A DNA stretch of 42,855 bases from Alphaproteobacteria bacterium (lineage in GTDB: Bacteria > Pseudomonadota > Alphaproteobacteria > Rhizobiales > Devosiaceae). Numbering within the stretch: position 1 is the first letter of the stretch; the number at the start of each line of letters is the position of its first letter. Location of the stretch: NCBI GenBank assembly GCA_018828145.1, contig JAHJWO010000025.1, forward strand, positions 1 to 42,855. Reading direction: 5' to 3'. The notes below the pieces were generated by a model. It saw only the letters and a program-made list of their open reading frames with translations, was not told where the DNA came from and searched no databases. Of this stretch, positions 24,604 to 33,290 are shown one piece after another. Both the position numbers and the translations under genes were made by a program.

Positions 24604-24933
24604 CCCAACCTGCCTTCCGGCATTCCAAGCTGGCCCTCCTGCAGCGGCAGGATCATGCTGTGAGATACCCATTACATTTCTCCATCGGCCGAAGCGGCGG
24701 CAGGATAAACGATTATGGCGCACGCGCCGGTGGCAAGTGCCGACCCCATTTCTGCCGTTTGCTGATGACTTTTGAAGTCCCGATAGCTGCCATTAATGGG
24801 TGAAGAATGAGCATCGGCATACATGCGGTGCCAATGCCGTCGCAACAGTGGCTGACTACAGCGAACGGCGTGACCAAGGCCAACTTCGTCAACCTCGTCA
24901 AACTCTATGGCTCGTTTCACCGACACGGCGACA
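24604..24933. other. Intergenic debris, no assignable gene
   Basis: About 330 bp upstream of the integrase fragment and past the end of the VIT-family gene. A minus-strand frame (24926-24672) exists but has no recognisable domain. Probably the continuation of the degraded insertion. Confidence 0.3.
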
Positions 24934-25641
24934 CTAAGCGGTTACGCCGAAAACAAGACCAACCAGCGCGGTAACTGCCATGGCTGCTGCGCCCCAAAAT
25001 AGGACGCGCAAGGTGGGGCGCAGTTTGGGGGCACCACCAGCCTGGGCGCCCAGCGCGCCGAGGCCCGCCAGACAGATCAGGGTGGTGACAACCACGACCG
25101 GAATGGTGGTGCCCGCCGGCGCCAGCACGGCCGCGATCACAGGCAAGGCAGCGGCGACGGTAAAGGTCAGGCCAGAGGCCAATGCCGCCTGCAGCGGATT
25201 GGCGCTATGGACTTCGGATAGGCCCAGCTCCTCCCGCACATGTGCGGCCAGGGCGTCCTTCTCGGTCAGCTCTCTTGCGACCAGCGCCGCCGTGGCCGGC
25301 GACAGGCCACGCGATTCGTAGATCGAGGCGAGTTCGGCTTCTTCCTCGGCCGGTGTATCGACCAAAGCTTGCTTTTCGCGCGAGATGTCGGCGCGCTCGA
25401 TATCGGATTGCGAACTGACAGAGACGTACTCGCCTGCCGCCATCGACATGGCCCCCGCGGCAAGCCCGGCCACGCCGGCGATCAGAATGGCACCAGGGCC
25501 GGGGTCAGCGGCCGCAACGCCGACGATCAGCGACGACACCGAGACGATACCGTCATTGGCCCCCAGCACAGCGGCACGCAGCCATCCGGAGCGGTTGATA
25601 AAATGGACTTCTTCGTGGGCAGACTGGTACGGAAGGGTCAT
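24934..25641 (-). CDS. VIT1/CCC1-family membrane transporter
   Basis: The 235-residue protein starts HEEVHFINRSGWLRAAVLGANDGIVSVSSLIVGVAAA, the signature of the VIT/CCC1 family. Pairs of transmembrane helices flank a cytoplasmic acidic region (ERADISREKQALVDTPAEEEAELASIYESRG) that in plant and yeast relatives binds Fe2+ or Mn2+. It therefore probably moves iron or manganese out of the cytoplasm. The start overlaps the histidine kinase stop by ATGA, so it is the third gene of a two-component operon. The family is secure; the metal is inferred. Confidence 0.9.
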   Translation of the reverse strand: MTLPYQSAHEEVHFINRSGWLRAAVLGANDGIVSVSSLIVGVAAADPGPGAILIAGVAGLAAGAMSMAAGEYVSVSSQSDIERADISREKQALVDTPAEEEAELASIYESRGLSPATAALVARELTEKDALAAHVREELGLSEVHSANPLQAALASGLTFTVAAALPVIAAVLAPAGTTIPVVVVTTLICLAGLGALGAQAGGAPKLRPTLRVLFWGAAAMAVTALVGLVFGVTA

Positions 25642-27083
25642 GCTTTCACCTTGAGATCGGCGCCCGTTTCGGCGTCATGGATGGTTTGTCGACTATCGCT
25701 TCTGGGCAAAATCATCATGGCCTCAAAGCCATCCATGAAACCCGACGCGGGGGAATTCAGGGACAGCGAGCCGCCGGCCTGCTCGAGAATCGAGCGCGCG
25801 ATGGATAGGCCCAAGCCGCTGCCTTCGGCCGCTGTATCGCCGCGGGCGAAAGGCTGCCCCAAGCGCGCCAAATCCGCCGCCCCGACCACGCTGCCTTGGT
25901 TGGTGATCCGCACGGCGCCGGGCGCGGCGACAATGACTTGGACTGGCTGGCCCGCCGCGCCATGCTTGAGGGCGTTTTCAACCAGATTGCGCAACGCGAT
26001 GGCAAAGGCATCGGGATCGATGGCCGCAACCAGGCCGCCTACGGCGGCGTCGACATGCACGCGGTGATGCCAGAGCGTGCTGGCGTTGAAATCATGCACG
26101 ACCATGTTGAGCACCGGCAACAAATTTGCCTGCCGATCAGACCGGGCAAAGCCTGCCTCGACGCGTGCAAGCTGCAGCAGTTTTTCCGACAGCTTAGCGA
26201 GCTTCTTCAGTGCAGTCTCGATCTCGACCAGCCGGGTCGCGCCCGGGCCATTGCCCAGTTCGGCAGCAAGCTGCTGAGTCTGTGCCAGCGCGCCTGCGAT
26301 GGGGGTGCGCAATTCATGGGCGCTGCGAGCCGCAAAGGATCGCTCGGCATCGAGAGCCGACTTGAGCCGCGACATCAAGGCACCGACGGCCTCGGCAATC
26401 GGGGCCAGCTCGGCCGGATGGCCTTCCGACAGCAGGGGCTCGAGATTCTTGCTGTCGCGCTTGGCAATATCGCGGCGCAGGGCCTCCAGCGGACGGAGCG
26501 CCAGGCGCATGGCCAGCCAGACACCGCCGGCCATCAGCGGCAGGAGGGCTAGCAGAGGCAGCCCCAAGGCTGAGATGGCGTCCATCAGCCCGTTCAGGCG
26601 CCGGTCGCTGGTTTCCAGGATGAGGATGGAAAAGCCAGTGCGATCCGTCAGTCCGAAGGTTCGCTGACCATTGAGATCGGCAAACCCGTTCGACACGCCT
26701 GTCGGAAGGTCGAGGTCGGTCGCCTGCTGATCGCGCAGCACGATGTCGCCCAGGCTGTCGAACACGACATAGGTAAAGCTCGAATCGTGCGGCACCGGCG
26801 GGGCGGACAGGCCGTCGTCGCCAGTGTCGGGACGATCATCGTCGTCGCCCCCCTCATCATCGGCGCCGACAATCAGCCGGCCGCCATCGCCCCGCTCGCG
26901 CAGGTCGTGCACGGCCAGCGGCAGCAGACGCTGGGCGCTCTGCTCCAAACTGTCGTCATAGGCTTCGTTGAGCTCATGCTGCATGACGCTGACCGAAATG
27001 GCCGCGGCGCCTATCCACAGAAGGGCCATGCCGGTGGTCAGGCCAAGCGCCAGCCGCAGGGCAATCGAGGGGCGCCGCGTCAT
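25638..27083 (-). CDS. Sensor histidine kinase
   Basis: A 481-residue kinase with a transmembrane helix at about residues 9-33 and a periplasmic domain holding an Asp-rich stretch (GADDEGGDDDDRPDTGDDG, about 72-90). A second helix lies at about 170-193 and a HAMP-like linker follows. The dimerisation box SAHELRTPI carries the phospho-acceptor H256. The ATPase domain has NLVENALKHG and GSGLGLSIARSIL. The start is the ATG overlapping the regulator stop by ATGA; the longer frame to 27275 runs over the regulator gene. The acidic loop suggests a metal cation signal (inference). Confidence 0.93.
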   Translation of the reverse strand: MTRRPSIALRLALGLTTGMALLWIGAAAISVSVMQHELNEAYDDSLEQSAQRLLPLAVHDLRERGDGGRLIVGADDEGGDDDDRPDTGDDGLSAPPVPHDSSFTYVVFDSLGDIVLRDQQATDLDLPTGVSNGFADLNGQRTFGLTDRTGFSILILETSDRRLNGLMDAISALGLPLLALLPLMAGGVWLAMRLALRPLEALRRDIAKRDSKNLEPLLSEGHPAELAPIAEAVGALMSRLKSALDAERSFAARSAHELRTPIAGALAQTQQLAAELGNGPGATRLVEIETALKKLAKLSEKLLQLARVEAGFARSDRQANLLPVLNMVVHDFNASTLWHHRVHVDAAVGGLVAAIDPDAFAIALRNLVENALKHGAAGQPVQVIVAAPGAVRITNQGSVVGAADLARLGQPFARGDTAAEGSGLGLSIARSILEQAGGSLSLNSPASGFMDGFEAMMILPRSDSRQTIHDAETGADLKVKA

Positions 27084-27736
27084 GCCTTCACCTGGTAGCC
27101 CAGACCGCGGATGGTCTGGACGAATTCGCGCCCGAGTTTCTTGCGCAGCCGGCTGACATAGACCTCCACCGCATTGCTCTCTACTTCGGCGCCGAAGGCA
27201 TAAAGCGAATCCTCGATCTCGGACTTGGTGACGATGCCGCCGCGGCGCGCCAGCAGGCGCTCGAGCACGGCCCATTCGCGGGCCGTGAGACTGGCCTGGG
27301 CGCCGTCGACGCTGGCGATGCGCCGGCCCATATCGATGGTCACGCCGGCCGTGGTGATCTCGGGCGTGGGATTGCCGCCGTAGCGACGGGCGACCGCGGC
27401 GATGCGGGCACCCATTTCGGCCAGGTCGAATGGCTTGACCAGGTAGTCGTCGGCGCCGGAATTGAGACCCTCGATGCGGATGGCGACCTGATCCTGCGCC
27501 GTGGTGATGATGACCGGAACGGCATTGCCGGCGGCGCGCAGCTGCCTGAGCAGATCGAGACCACGCCCGTCCGGCAGGTTGAGATCGAGCAGCACCAGCT
27601 CATAGGGCACGCTGGCCAGCGCGAGGCGGGCATCGTCGAGCCGCTGCATCCAGTCGACCGCATGGCCGGCAGCGAGCACATGGTCGCGGATGGCGGCGCC
27701 CAGCACATGGTCGTCTTCGATCAACAGCACGCGCAT
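27080..27736 (-). CDS. OmpR-family response regulator
   Basis: The 218-residue protein has the receiver acidic pocket (IEDD), phospho-acceptor D51 (LLDLNLPDG) and conserved K102 (LVKPFDL). A C-terminal winged helix follows (LTAREWAVLERLL, then SNAVEVYVSRLRKKLG and IRGLGYQVK). It is the first gene of the operon with the kinase and the VIT-family gene. It diverges from the flavin system beginning at 27870, whose promoter it may control. Confidence 0.95.
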   Translation of the reverse strand: MRVLLIEDDHVLGAAIRDHVLAAGHAVDWMQRLDDARLALASVPYELVLLDLNLPDGRGLDLLRQLRAAGNAVPVIITTAQDQVAIRIEGLNSGADDYLVKPFDLAEMGARIAAVARRYGGNPTPEITTAGVTIDMGRRIASVDGAQASLTAREWAVLERLLARRGGIVTKSEIEDSLYAFGAEVESNAVEVYVSRLRKKLGREFVQTIRGLGYQVKA

Positions 27737-27803
27737 GTCTGGGCTCCCCAGGACGGCCTAGCGCGCCAAGCTTACACCAGGCTGAACGAGAAACCTTGTC
27801 CGC

Positions 27804-27826
27804 TTCAGTCTGCTGTCAGCTTGTCA
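27804..27826. promoter_or_regulatory. Candidate response-regulator binding site in divergent promoter
   Basis: Within the 133-bp divergent region, TTCAGTC, TGTCAGC and TTGTCAT follow each other (27804-27826), with TGTCA repeated at 27814 and 27822. OmpR-type regulators bind such direct half-sites. The position between the regulator gene and the DUF2271 gene fits autoregulation and control of both units. Confidence 0.3.
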
Positions 27827-27869
27827 TGGTCAAAGCTCCCCAACGAAATACCGATCAGGAGCCTCGACC

Positions 27870-28337
27870 ATGAAGAAACTCGCCGCCTTATTGATGCTGG
27901 CAACGGCGCTCAGCGCCCCCAGCATCGCCATGGCTCGGGATGTCAGCATCCAGACGAGCCTGGTGCAATATTCTGGCCACGCCGCCTATCTGGCCGTCTA
28001 TCTCACCAATCCCGACGGCAGCTACAATTCCACGCTCTGGGTTTCGGGCCAGAAGACGAAGTATTACGGCGACCTGCGCGGCTGGGCTCGGGCGGTATCG
28101 AGCGGCGGATCGCTCAATCTGGACGGCATCACCGGCGCCAGCGTCGGCAGCGGCGAAACGCTGACCGTGCATGCCAATCTCGCTGATACCCTGCTCGATG
28201 CCGGCTACCAGATCCGCGTCGACAGCGCGGTCGAAAATGGCGGCCAATATGCCGACGACGCCGTGATCGACCTGACGTCCACGCCCGCGACAGCGAGCGG
28301 CACGGGCTATGTCAACACCATCTCCCTTGGTCTCTAG
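27870..28337 (+). CDS. DUF2271 periplasmic protein with FMN-attachment motif
   Basis: A 155-residue protein with a signal peptide (MKKLAALLMLATALSAPSIAMA) and a beta-rich DUF2271 domain (SLVQYSGHAAYLAVYLTNPDG, WVSGQKTKYYGDLRGW). Residues 85-91 read DGITGAS, matching the [DN]xx[ST]GA[TS] motif to which ApbE attaches FMN. The acceptor here would be S91, where Thr is more usual. An apbE gene lies two genes downstream. It is therefore a probable extracytoplasmic flavoprotein receiving electrons from the membrane reductase at 28349. CAGGAG precedes the start. The function is predicted from motif and context. Confidence 0.88.
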   Translation: MKKLAALLMLATALSAPSIAMARDVSIQTSLVQYSGHAAYLAVYLTNPDGSYNSTLWVSGQKTKYYGDLRGWARAVSSGGSLNLDGITGASVGSGETLTVHANLADTLLDAGYQIRVDSAVENGGQYADDAVIDLTSTPATASGTGYVNTISLGL

Positions 28338-28348
28338 CGAGCAGGTCC

Positions 28349-30541
28349 ATGCGCAGCTTTCACTCCCTGGCGGGCCTGTTCGGCGGCCTGCTCATCATCT
28401 TCATGGCGTCAACCGGCTTCGTGCTCTCGCTGCAGCCGCTCGCCGATGCGGCCACAACGATGGCGGCGGACGGCGGCGTTACCGTCGCGGCGCTGGCTGA
28501 CCGCGTGGCCGCGGAGCTGCCCGGCGTGGAACGGCTGGTGCGTTCGGCATCGGGTCAGCTGGTCGCCTATACGGCGCAGGATGGGATGCGCAACGCCGTG
28601 ATTGTCGATCCCCATACGGGTGCGGCGGCCGGCGCCTATGCACCGTCAGCCTTTTTCAGCTTCATCACCGACCTGCATCGCTCCTTCCTGCTGGGCAATG
28701 TCGGCCACGGCGCCGCCGGGGTCGCGGCGCTGGTCATCCTGGCGCTCGCCATCAGCGGTATGCTGCTGCTGGTTGGCAAGATGGGCGGCTGGCGCAAACT
28801 CTTTACAGCGTCGCGCGGCACCGGCTCGCAGCGGCTGCATACCGATCTGGCCCGTATCGGCGTTGCCGTGCTGCTGATGACGTCGCTGACCGGCGCCTAT
28901 ATGTCGGCGGTCAATTTTGCGCTGCTGCCGGAAAATGCCGGCGCGATGTTCGCCTTTCCGCCGGCCAGCGCCGGCGACACCGTGGCGCCCATTGCCTCGC
29001 TGGAGGCGCTCGCCGCCATCTCACTGACTGACCTGCGCGAACTGACCTTCCCGGCGATGGGCGATGCCACGGACGTCTTCACCGTCACCACCCAAGCCGG
29101 CCAGGGTTTTGTCGACCAGGGCACCGGCGCCATGCTTTCCTTCACGCCCAATGACGCCTGGCAGCGGGCCTATGAATTTATCTACCTGCTCCATACCGGG
29201 CAAGGCGCGCCCATGTTGGCGCTGCTGGTGGGACTTGGCGCGCTGAGCGTGCCGTTGCTGGCCGTGACCGGCACAATCATTTGGTGGATGCGTCGCCGCA
29301 ACACGCCCCGCATTTTCGGCAATGTCACCTGGCGCGAGGCCGAAACCGTCATCCTGGTGGGCAGCGAGGGCGGCAGCAGCTGGGGCTTTGCCGCCACGCT
29401 GCAGCAAGCCCTGCGGCAACAGGGCCAGCAGGTGCATGTCGCTGCGATGAACGCGCTGCGCCGCAGCTATCCCAAGGCAACCAGCCTGCTGGTGCTCGCA
29501 GCCACCTATGGCGACGGCGCGTCGCCGGCCTCGGCCCACCAGTTCCTCGCCCGGCTCGAGCGCTTCGCCGCGACACCCGGCTTTGCCGTACTCGGCTTCG
29601 GCGACCAGGGCTTTGCCCAGTTCTGCGGCTTTGCCGCTCAGGTCGATGCCGCGCTGGCGGCCAAGGGCCTGCCCCGCCTGCTGCCCTTCGGCAGTGTCGA
29701 CCGCCAGTCGGCCTGGCAGTTCGAGGCCTGGGGCAAGAGCCTCGGCGCGCGGCTGGGCCTGCCCCTGGTGCTGAACCACGTTGCGGCGCGTCCAGCCACC
29801 AGTCAACTCGTGCTGGTGGAGCGCACCCTCTATGGCATGGAAGTGCAGGCGCCGGTCGCCGTGCTCAGATTTGCGGCGCCGCCGTCGCGTGGCGGCTGGT
29901 TCGGCCCCCAGCTGCCGCGTTTCGAGGCTGGTGACCTGGTCGGCATCGTGCCGCCCGGCGCCGACGCCCCGCGCTACTATTCGCTGGCCTCGGCCTCGCG
30001 GGACGGCATGCTGGAAATCTGCGTGCGCAAGCAATCGGGCGGGCTGTGCTCGGAATTCCTGCATTCGCTCGTTCCGGGCGAGACCATCGACAGCTTCATC
30101 CGCCCCAATCCGGACTTCCGGCCCAAGCAAGGGCGCCGGCCGCTGATCCTGATCGGCGCGGGCGCTGGCGTGGCGCCGCTAGCGGGGTTTGTCCGCCACA
30201 TCAGCCATGGCCGTCCGGTCCACCTGTTCTTCGGCGGCCGCGATCCGGCATCGGATTTTCTCTATCGCGACGACCTCCAGACCGCGCTGGACGAGGGCCG
30301 CCTGACCTCGCTCAACACCCGCTTCTCCCGCGTCATGGGCGGCGGCTATGTGCAGGATCTGGTTATGGACGAAGCCGAGGCGGTGCGCCGCCTGGTCAGC
30401 CAGGGCGCGCAGATTATGGTCTGCGGCGGGCGGGACATGGCCAATGGCGTGCGCGGGGCGATCGAGACCTGCCTGGCGCCGCTAGGCCTGAACGTGGATG
30501 GCCTCAAGCAGAAGGGACTATACCTTGAAGATGCTTATTGA
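28349..30541 (+). CDS. PepSY-TM / flavodoxin / FNR fusion: transmembrane flavin reductase
   Basis: The 730-residue protein has an N-terminal PepSY-TM region. Its transmembrane helices lie at about residues 8-28, 120-143, 170-190 and 288-312, with histidines suited to heme (DLHRSF, GHGAAG, RLHTDL, LLHTGQG). A cytoplasmic flavodoxin-like domain begins at about 330 (VILVGSEGGSSWGFAA). The ferredoxin-reductase module has the FAD motif RYYSLAS (about 541) and the NAD(P) motifs GAGAGVAPLAGF (about 603) and CGGRDM (about 691). It should carry electrons from NAD(P)H across the membrane to the DUF2271 flavoprotein. It starts 11 bp after that gene and overlaps apbE. Confidence 0.9.
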   Translation: MRSFHSLAGLFGGLLIIFMASTGFVLSLQPLADAATTMAADGGVTVAALADRVAAELPGVERLVRSASGQLVAYTAQDGMRNAVIVDPHTGAAAGAYAPSAFFSFITDLHRSFLLGNVGHGAAGVAALVILALAISGMLLLVGKMGGWRKLFTASRGTGSQRLHTDLARIGVAVLLMTSLTGAYMSAVNFALLPENAGAMFAFPPASAGDTVAPIASLEALAAISLTDLRELTFPAMGDATDVFTVTTQAGQGFVDQGTGAMLSFTPNDAWQRAYEFIYLLHTGQGAPMLALLVGLGALSVPLLAVTGTIIWWMRRRNTPRIFGNVTWREAETVILVGSEGGSSWGFAATLQQALRQQGQQVHVAAMNALRRSYPKATSLLVLAATYGDGASPASAHQFLARLERFAATPGFAVLGFGDQGFAQFCGFAAQVDAALAAKGLPRLLPFGSVDRQSAWQFEAWGKSLGARLGLPLVLNHVAARPATSQLVLVERTLYGMEVQAPVAVLRFAAPPSRGGWFGPQLPRFEAGDLVGIVPPGADAPRYYSLASASRDGMLEICVRKQSGGLCSEFLHSLVPGETIDSFIRPNPDFRPKQGRRPLILIGAGAGVAPLAGFVRHISHGRPVHLFFGGRDPASDFLYRDDLQTALDEGRLTSLNTRFSRVMGGGYVQDLVMDEAEAVRRLVSQGAQIMVCGGRDMANGVRGAIETCLAPLGLNVDGLKQKGLYLEDAY

Positions 30542-31523
30542 ACGCAGCGAACACTCCCAGCCGGGCCTGATGGCCTTGCCTCTGGAGCGGCAGGTGATCA
30601 GTGGTGCCACCATGGGGACGCGATACTCGGCGGTGTTCTACGCCCCGGCGGACGGCCACCGATCCACACTGGCCCGCGATCTGCAGGCGGCAGTCGATGT
30701 GGTGGACACCCAGATGTCGACCTGGAAACCCGATTCCGCGCTGATGCAGCTGAACCGAGCGCCGACCCATGTCTGGTGCAAGCTGCCCGAGGCGCTATTT
30801 GGGGTGCTGACGGCGGCTCTGGAGATTGGCCGATTGTCGGAAGGTGCCTTCGATATCGCCGTGGGCGACCTCGTCGCCGCCTGGGGCTTCGGCAGCCAGG
30901 CCGCCGGCAGCGATCAGACGCTTCTGGACGCCGCAGATCCAGCTCCCCGACGCCCGGCCCATCTCTGCCTCGAGCTCGATCCCGCGCAACAGAGGGTGCG
31001 CAAGCTTGCCGCAGTCACGCTGGACCTTTCCGGCATTGCCAAGGGCTTCGGTGTGGACGAACTGGCCCGCGTGCTGGGGGGCCATGGCATTGCCCACTTC
31101 CTCGTCTCTATCGATGGCGAATTGCGGGCCGCCGGCGGTAAGCCCGACGGGTCGCCTTGGCGCGTGGCCGTCGAGAAGCCTGAAATCGGGCATCGCGCCG
31201 TGGAGGGCGTGCTCGAACTGGGCGAGGGCGCTGTCGCCACGTCCGGCGACTACCGGCACTTCGTCGAGCGCGACGGCATCCGCTATGGCCATACCATGGA
31301 CCCGCGTCGCGGCGCTGCGCTGGCGGTTGGTCTGGCGGCCGTTACCGTCTTGACCGAGACCTGCATGGCCGCCGACGCCTGGGCAACCGCCATGCTGGTG
31401 CTAGGCCCGAGAACCGGCGCCGCACTCGCCGCCCGACACAGCATCGAGGCTCTGTTCATCGACCAGGCCCTCGTCGCGGCATCATCCCCGATCTCAACAC
31501 CTGAAATCACCAAGGAGAACTAA
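30531..31523 (+). CDS. apbE: FAD:protein FMN transferase (ApbE)
   Basis: The 330-residue enzyme has the ApbE landmarks GATMGTRYSAVF, STWKPDSALMQLNR, LDLSGIAKGFGVDELARVL, ATSGDYRHF, GHTMDPRRG and the C-terminal ADAWATAMLVLG, which carries the metal-binding Asp/Thr. ApbE uses FAD to attach FMN covalently to Ser/Thr in a target motif such as the one in the DUF2271 protein. No signal peptide is obvious, so whether it acts outside the cytoplasm is unclear. The ATG at 30531 lies within the end of the reductase gene; a TTG two codons earlier is closer to a GAAGGG. Confidence 0.93.
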   Translation: MLIERSEHSQPGLMALPLERQVISGATMGTRYSAVFYAPADGHRSTLARDLQAAVDVVDTQMSTWKPDSALMQLNRAPTHVWCKLPEALFGVLTAALEIGRLSEGAFDIAVGDLVAAWGFGSQAAGSDQTLLDAADPAPRRPAHLCLELDPAQQRVRKLAAVTLDLSGIAKGFGVDELARVLGGHGIAHFLVSIDGELRAAGGKPDGSPWRVAVEKPEIGHRAVEGVLELGEGAVATSGDYRHFVERDGIRYGHTMDPRRGAALAVGLAAVTVLTETCMAADAWATAMLVLGPRTGAALAARHSIEALFIDQALVAASSPISTPEITKEN

Positions 31524-31524
31524 A

Positions 31525-31833
31525 ATGAACGCATCAAGCATCCGAATTACCGTCGCGATGTGCACCCTGTGCATTGCCCTACCGGCCATGGCAGGTGACG
31601 TCAGGGCGCAGCTAACGCCTGATCTCATCTACAGCCACTGCCAAACCGCAGGTGTCGGCAGCCAGACTGAGGGCACTTTCATGCTGCCAGGCGGCCGCGT
31701 TACGGGCACGGTGTTGTGCACAGAGGCCGATCTTGCCGCAGCCAACATGATGGCTCCGACACAATATGGCGAAGAGGAAGATGATGACGACGACAACTAT
31801 CGTCGCCCCGATGGCGACGATGATCGCGACTGA
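31525..31833 (+). CDS. Small secreted acidic protein, unknown function
   Basis: A 102-residue protein with a signal peptide (to about AMAGDVRA) and two cysteines in the mature part (C39, C65) that could pair. The tail is extremely acidic (EEEDDDDDNYRRPDGDDDRD). The AAGGAG ribosome site is formed by the last codons of apbE, so translation is coupled. The Asp-rich tail resembles the Asp-rich loop in the sensor kinase of the neighbouring operon; both could bind metal ions. No known family was recognised. A decayed partial copy follows at 31938. Confidence 0.7.
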   Translation: MNASSIRITVAMCTLCIALPAMAGDVRAQLTPDLIYSHCQTAGVGSQTEGTFMLPGGRVTGTVLCTEADLAAANMMAPTQYGEEEDDDDDNYRRPDGDDDRD

Positions 31834-31937
31834 GCTTTCTATGCCGAACTAGGCGACAATGCCGAAGATCGCGCGAATCCCCGCGGTGATCGCCATCGCG
31901 AGGGCGCCCACGACAGGACCCGGACGGGTGATCGCCG

Positions 31938-32021
31938 TCCGGCCGCGCTAATGGCACAGTGCTGTGCACCGAGGCGGATGATTTCATGTCCAACATGGTA
32001 CTGGCATACCGCGAGGGATAG
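31938..32021 (+). pseudogene. Partial duplicate of the small acidic secreted protein
   Basis: The in-frame segment SGRANGTVLCTEADDFMSNM and a stop at 32021 match GGRVTGTVLCTEADLAAANM of the gene at 31525, at both protein and DNA level (near-identical over about 45 bp). The frame closes just upstream at 31929. It is a truncated tandem copy without a start. Confidence 0.6.
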
Positions 32022-32510
32022 ACCACAAGAACGACCATGGTAAGGACCGCAAAAGACGTCGACGACGTCTGATCCCCTTGCGCGACGGTGCCAGAATTGC
32101 ATTGGTCCTTGCAGCACCCGCCATCGCCAAGCGTCCTAAGACCCGGCGCAGACGATTAGTCCCAGCTTGGCGCTACCTATGTTACCCGCGCGACGCATCC
32201 CGCTAGCTCTCTCGTTGCTCCGGGTCAGCTATGGCAACTGGGTATTCCCTGCCTAGGTGACCAGAACGAGGGACGTGCAGCACTCGAATCTGGTACCAAG
32301 GTCCTGCCCGCGTTCGGTAGCTGAAGCGCCGGGACATCTGGGGTCGGCCAAACAATGGCCGGTATCCCATATACCTTCGCCAAAAGCAGACTGGCAGAAA
32401 CCCACCCCAAAAACGACATCGGCCGGCCACGGCAGGAATGGCAGCTAACGGGACCGACAACACCACCTAAATGTCCTGAGTGGGGCGCGTGGCGGAGTTG
32501 CCCGTCCTGT
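32022..32510. other. Non-coding or degraded interval
   Basis: About 490 bp between the acidic-protein duplicate and the end of the HAD gene. Minus-strand frames of up to 99 codons are present, but none has a domain or ribosome site that I can support. A small dyad, AGACGTC/GACGTCT, lies at 32055-32071 without a T-tract. Confidence 0.35.
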
Positions 32511-33290
32511 CTAGAGTGAGGCAAGGATAAATTCTGGTATTACGGGGCTGCGGCTGTCTATCGGGACGCCCGTTTCCATGAAGATCGAAGTGACGCCTGC
32601 GCGCTGGCCGGCCAGGATATCGGTATCGAGCTTGTCGCCGATCATGATGGCGTAGTCCGGGGCAACACCTAGGCGTGCCATGGCGGCGTGGATGATGGTA
32701 GGATCGGGCTTGCCCATGAAGATGGGCGTGGCGCCCGAGGCGGCCGCGATAGACTGGGTGATGGCGCCGGCGCCGGGCTCGAAACCATCGGCCAGGGGGC
32801 GGATGAGATCGGGATTGGTGCCTATGAGATGGGCGCCGCCCAGCAAATTGCGCAGGGCCGTCGTCATCATGGCATAGTTGAACGTCCGGTCGAGGGCGAC
32901 CAGAACGGCGGCGGCGCCGGTCTCGACCAGCTCAAATCCGGCCTCGGCGACGCGGTGCTTGAAGGATGGCGTGCCGATGACATATACGCCGCTGCCCGCG
33001 GCATAGTGCGTGCGTATATAGTCCAGCGCCACATCGCCCGAGGTCACGACCTGTTCTGCCTCGCAGGCAATGCCGAGCCCGCGGATTTTGTCGGCAAATG
33101 CGTCCGGCGCCTTTTCGGCATTGTTGGTGACAAAGCAATAGGGAATGCCGGCGTGCTGCCAGCGCCTGAACCGGTCCACGGCGCCCGGGACCGGGGCATC
33201 GCCGCGATAGACCACGCCATCGAGATCGGACAGGACGGCGGAAAAGCCGAGCTCGTCGATCGAGCGGAGGCGTCGTGTGGTCATGGTCAT
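32511..33290 (-). CDS. HAD superfamily subfamily IIA phosphatase (NagD/PGP-like)
   Basis: The 259-residue protein has the HAD motifs LSDLDGVVYRG (D22 nucleophile, D24 acid), VTNN (motif II), GKPDP (Lys) and MIGDKLDTDI (motif IV), with the IIA cap domain between. Relatives dephosphorylate small phosphometabolites such as phosphoglycolate, nucleotides or glycerol 3-phosphate. It is the last gene of an eight-gene operon with an ABC importer and two phosphodiesterases, so it may release the final phosphate from the imported compound (inference). The start overlaps the permease stop by ATGA. Confidence 0.92.
   Translation of the reverse strand: MTMTTRRLRSIDELGFSAVLSDLDGVVYRGDAPVPGAVDRFRRWQHAGIPYCFVTNNAEKAPDAFADKIRGLGIACEAEQVVTSGDVALDYIRTHYAAGSGVYVIGTPSFKHRVAEAGFELVETGAAAVLVALDRTFNYAMMTTALRNLLGGAHLIGTNPDLIRPLADGFEPGAGAITQSIAAASGATPIFMGKPDPTIIHAAMARLGVAPDYAIMIGDKLDTDILAGQRAGVTSIFMETGVPIDSRSPVIPEFILASL

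Noticed and set aside
29021..30130. 369-codon minus-strand frame
   Set aside because: Antisense of the PepSY/flavodoxin reductase.
32055..32071. Short dyad AGACGTC-GAC-GACGTCT considered as a terminator
   Set aside because: Only 7 bp of stem and no following T-tract on either strand.
32203..32524. Minus-strand frames of 87-99 codons considered as a gene or IS fragment
   Set aside because: No recognisable domain, no ribosome site and two competing frames with similar quality.
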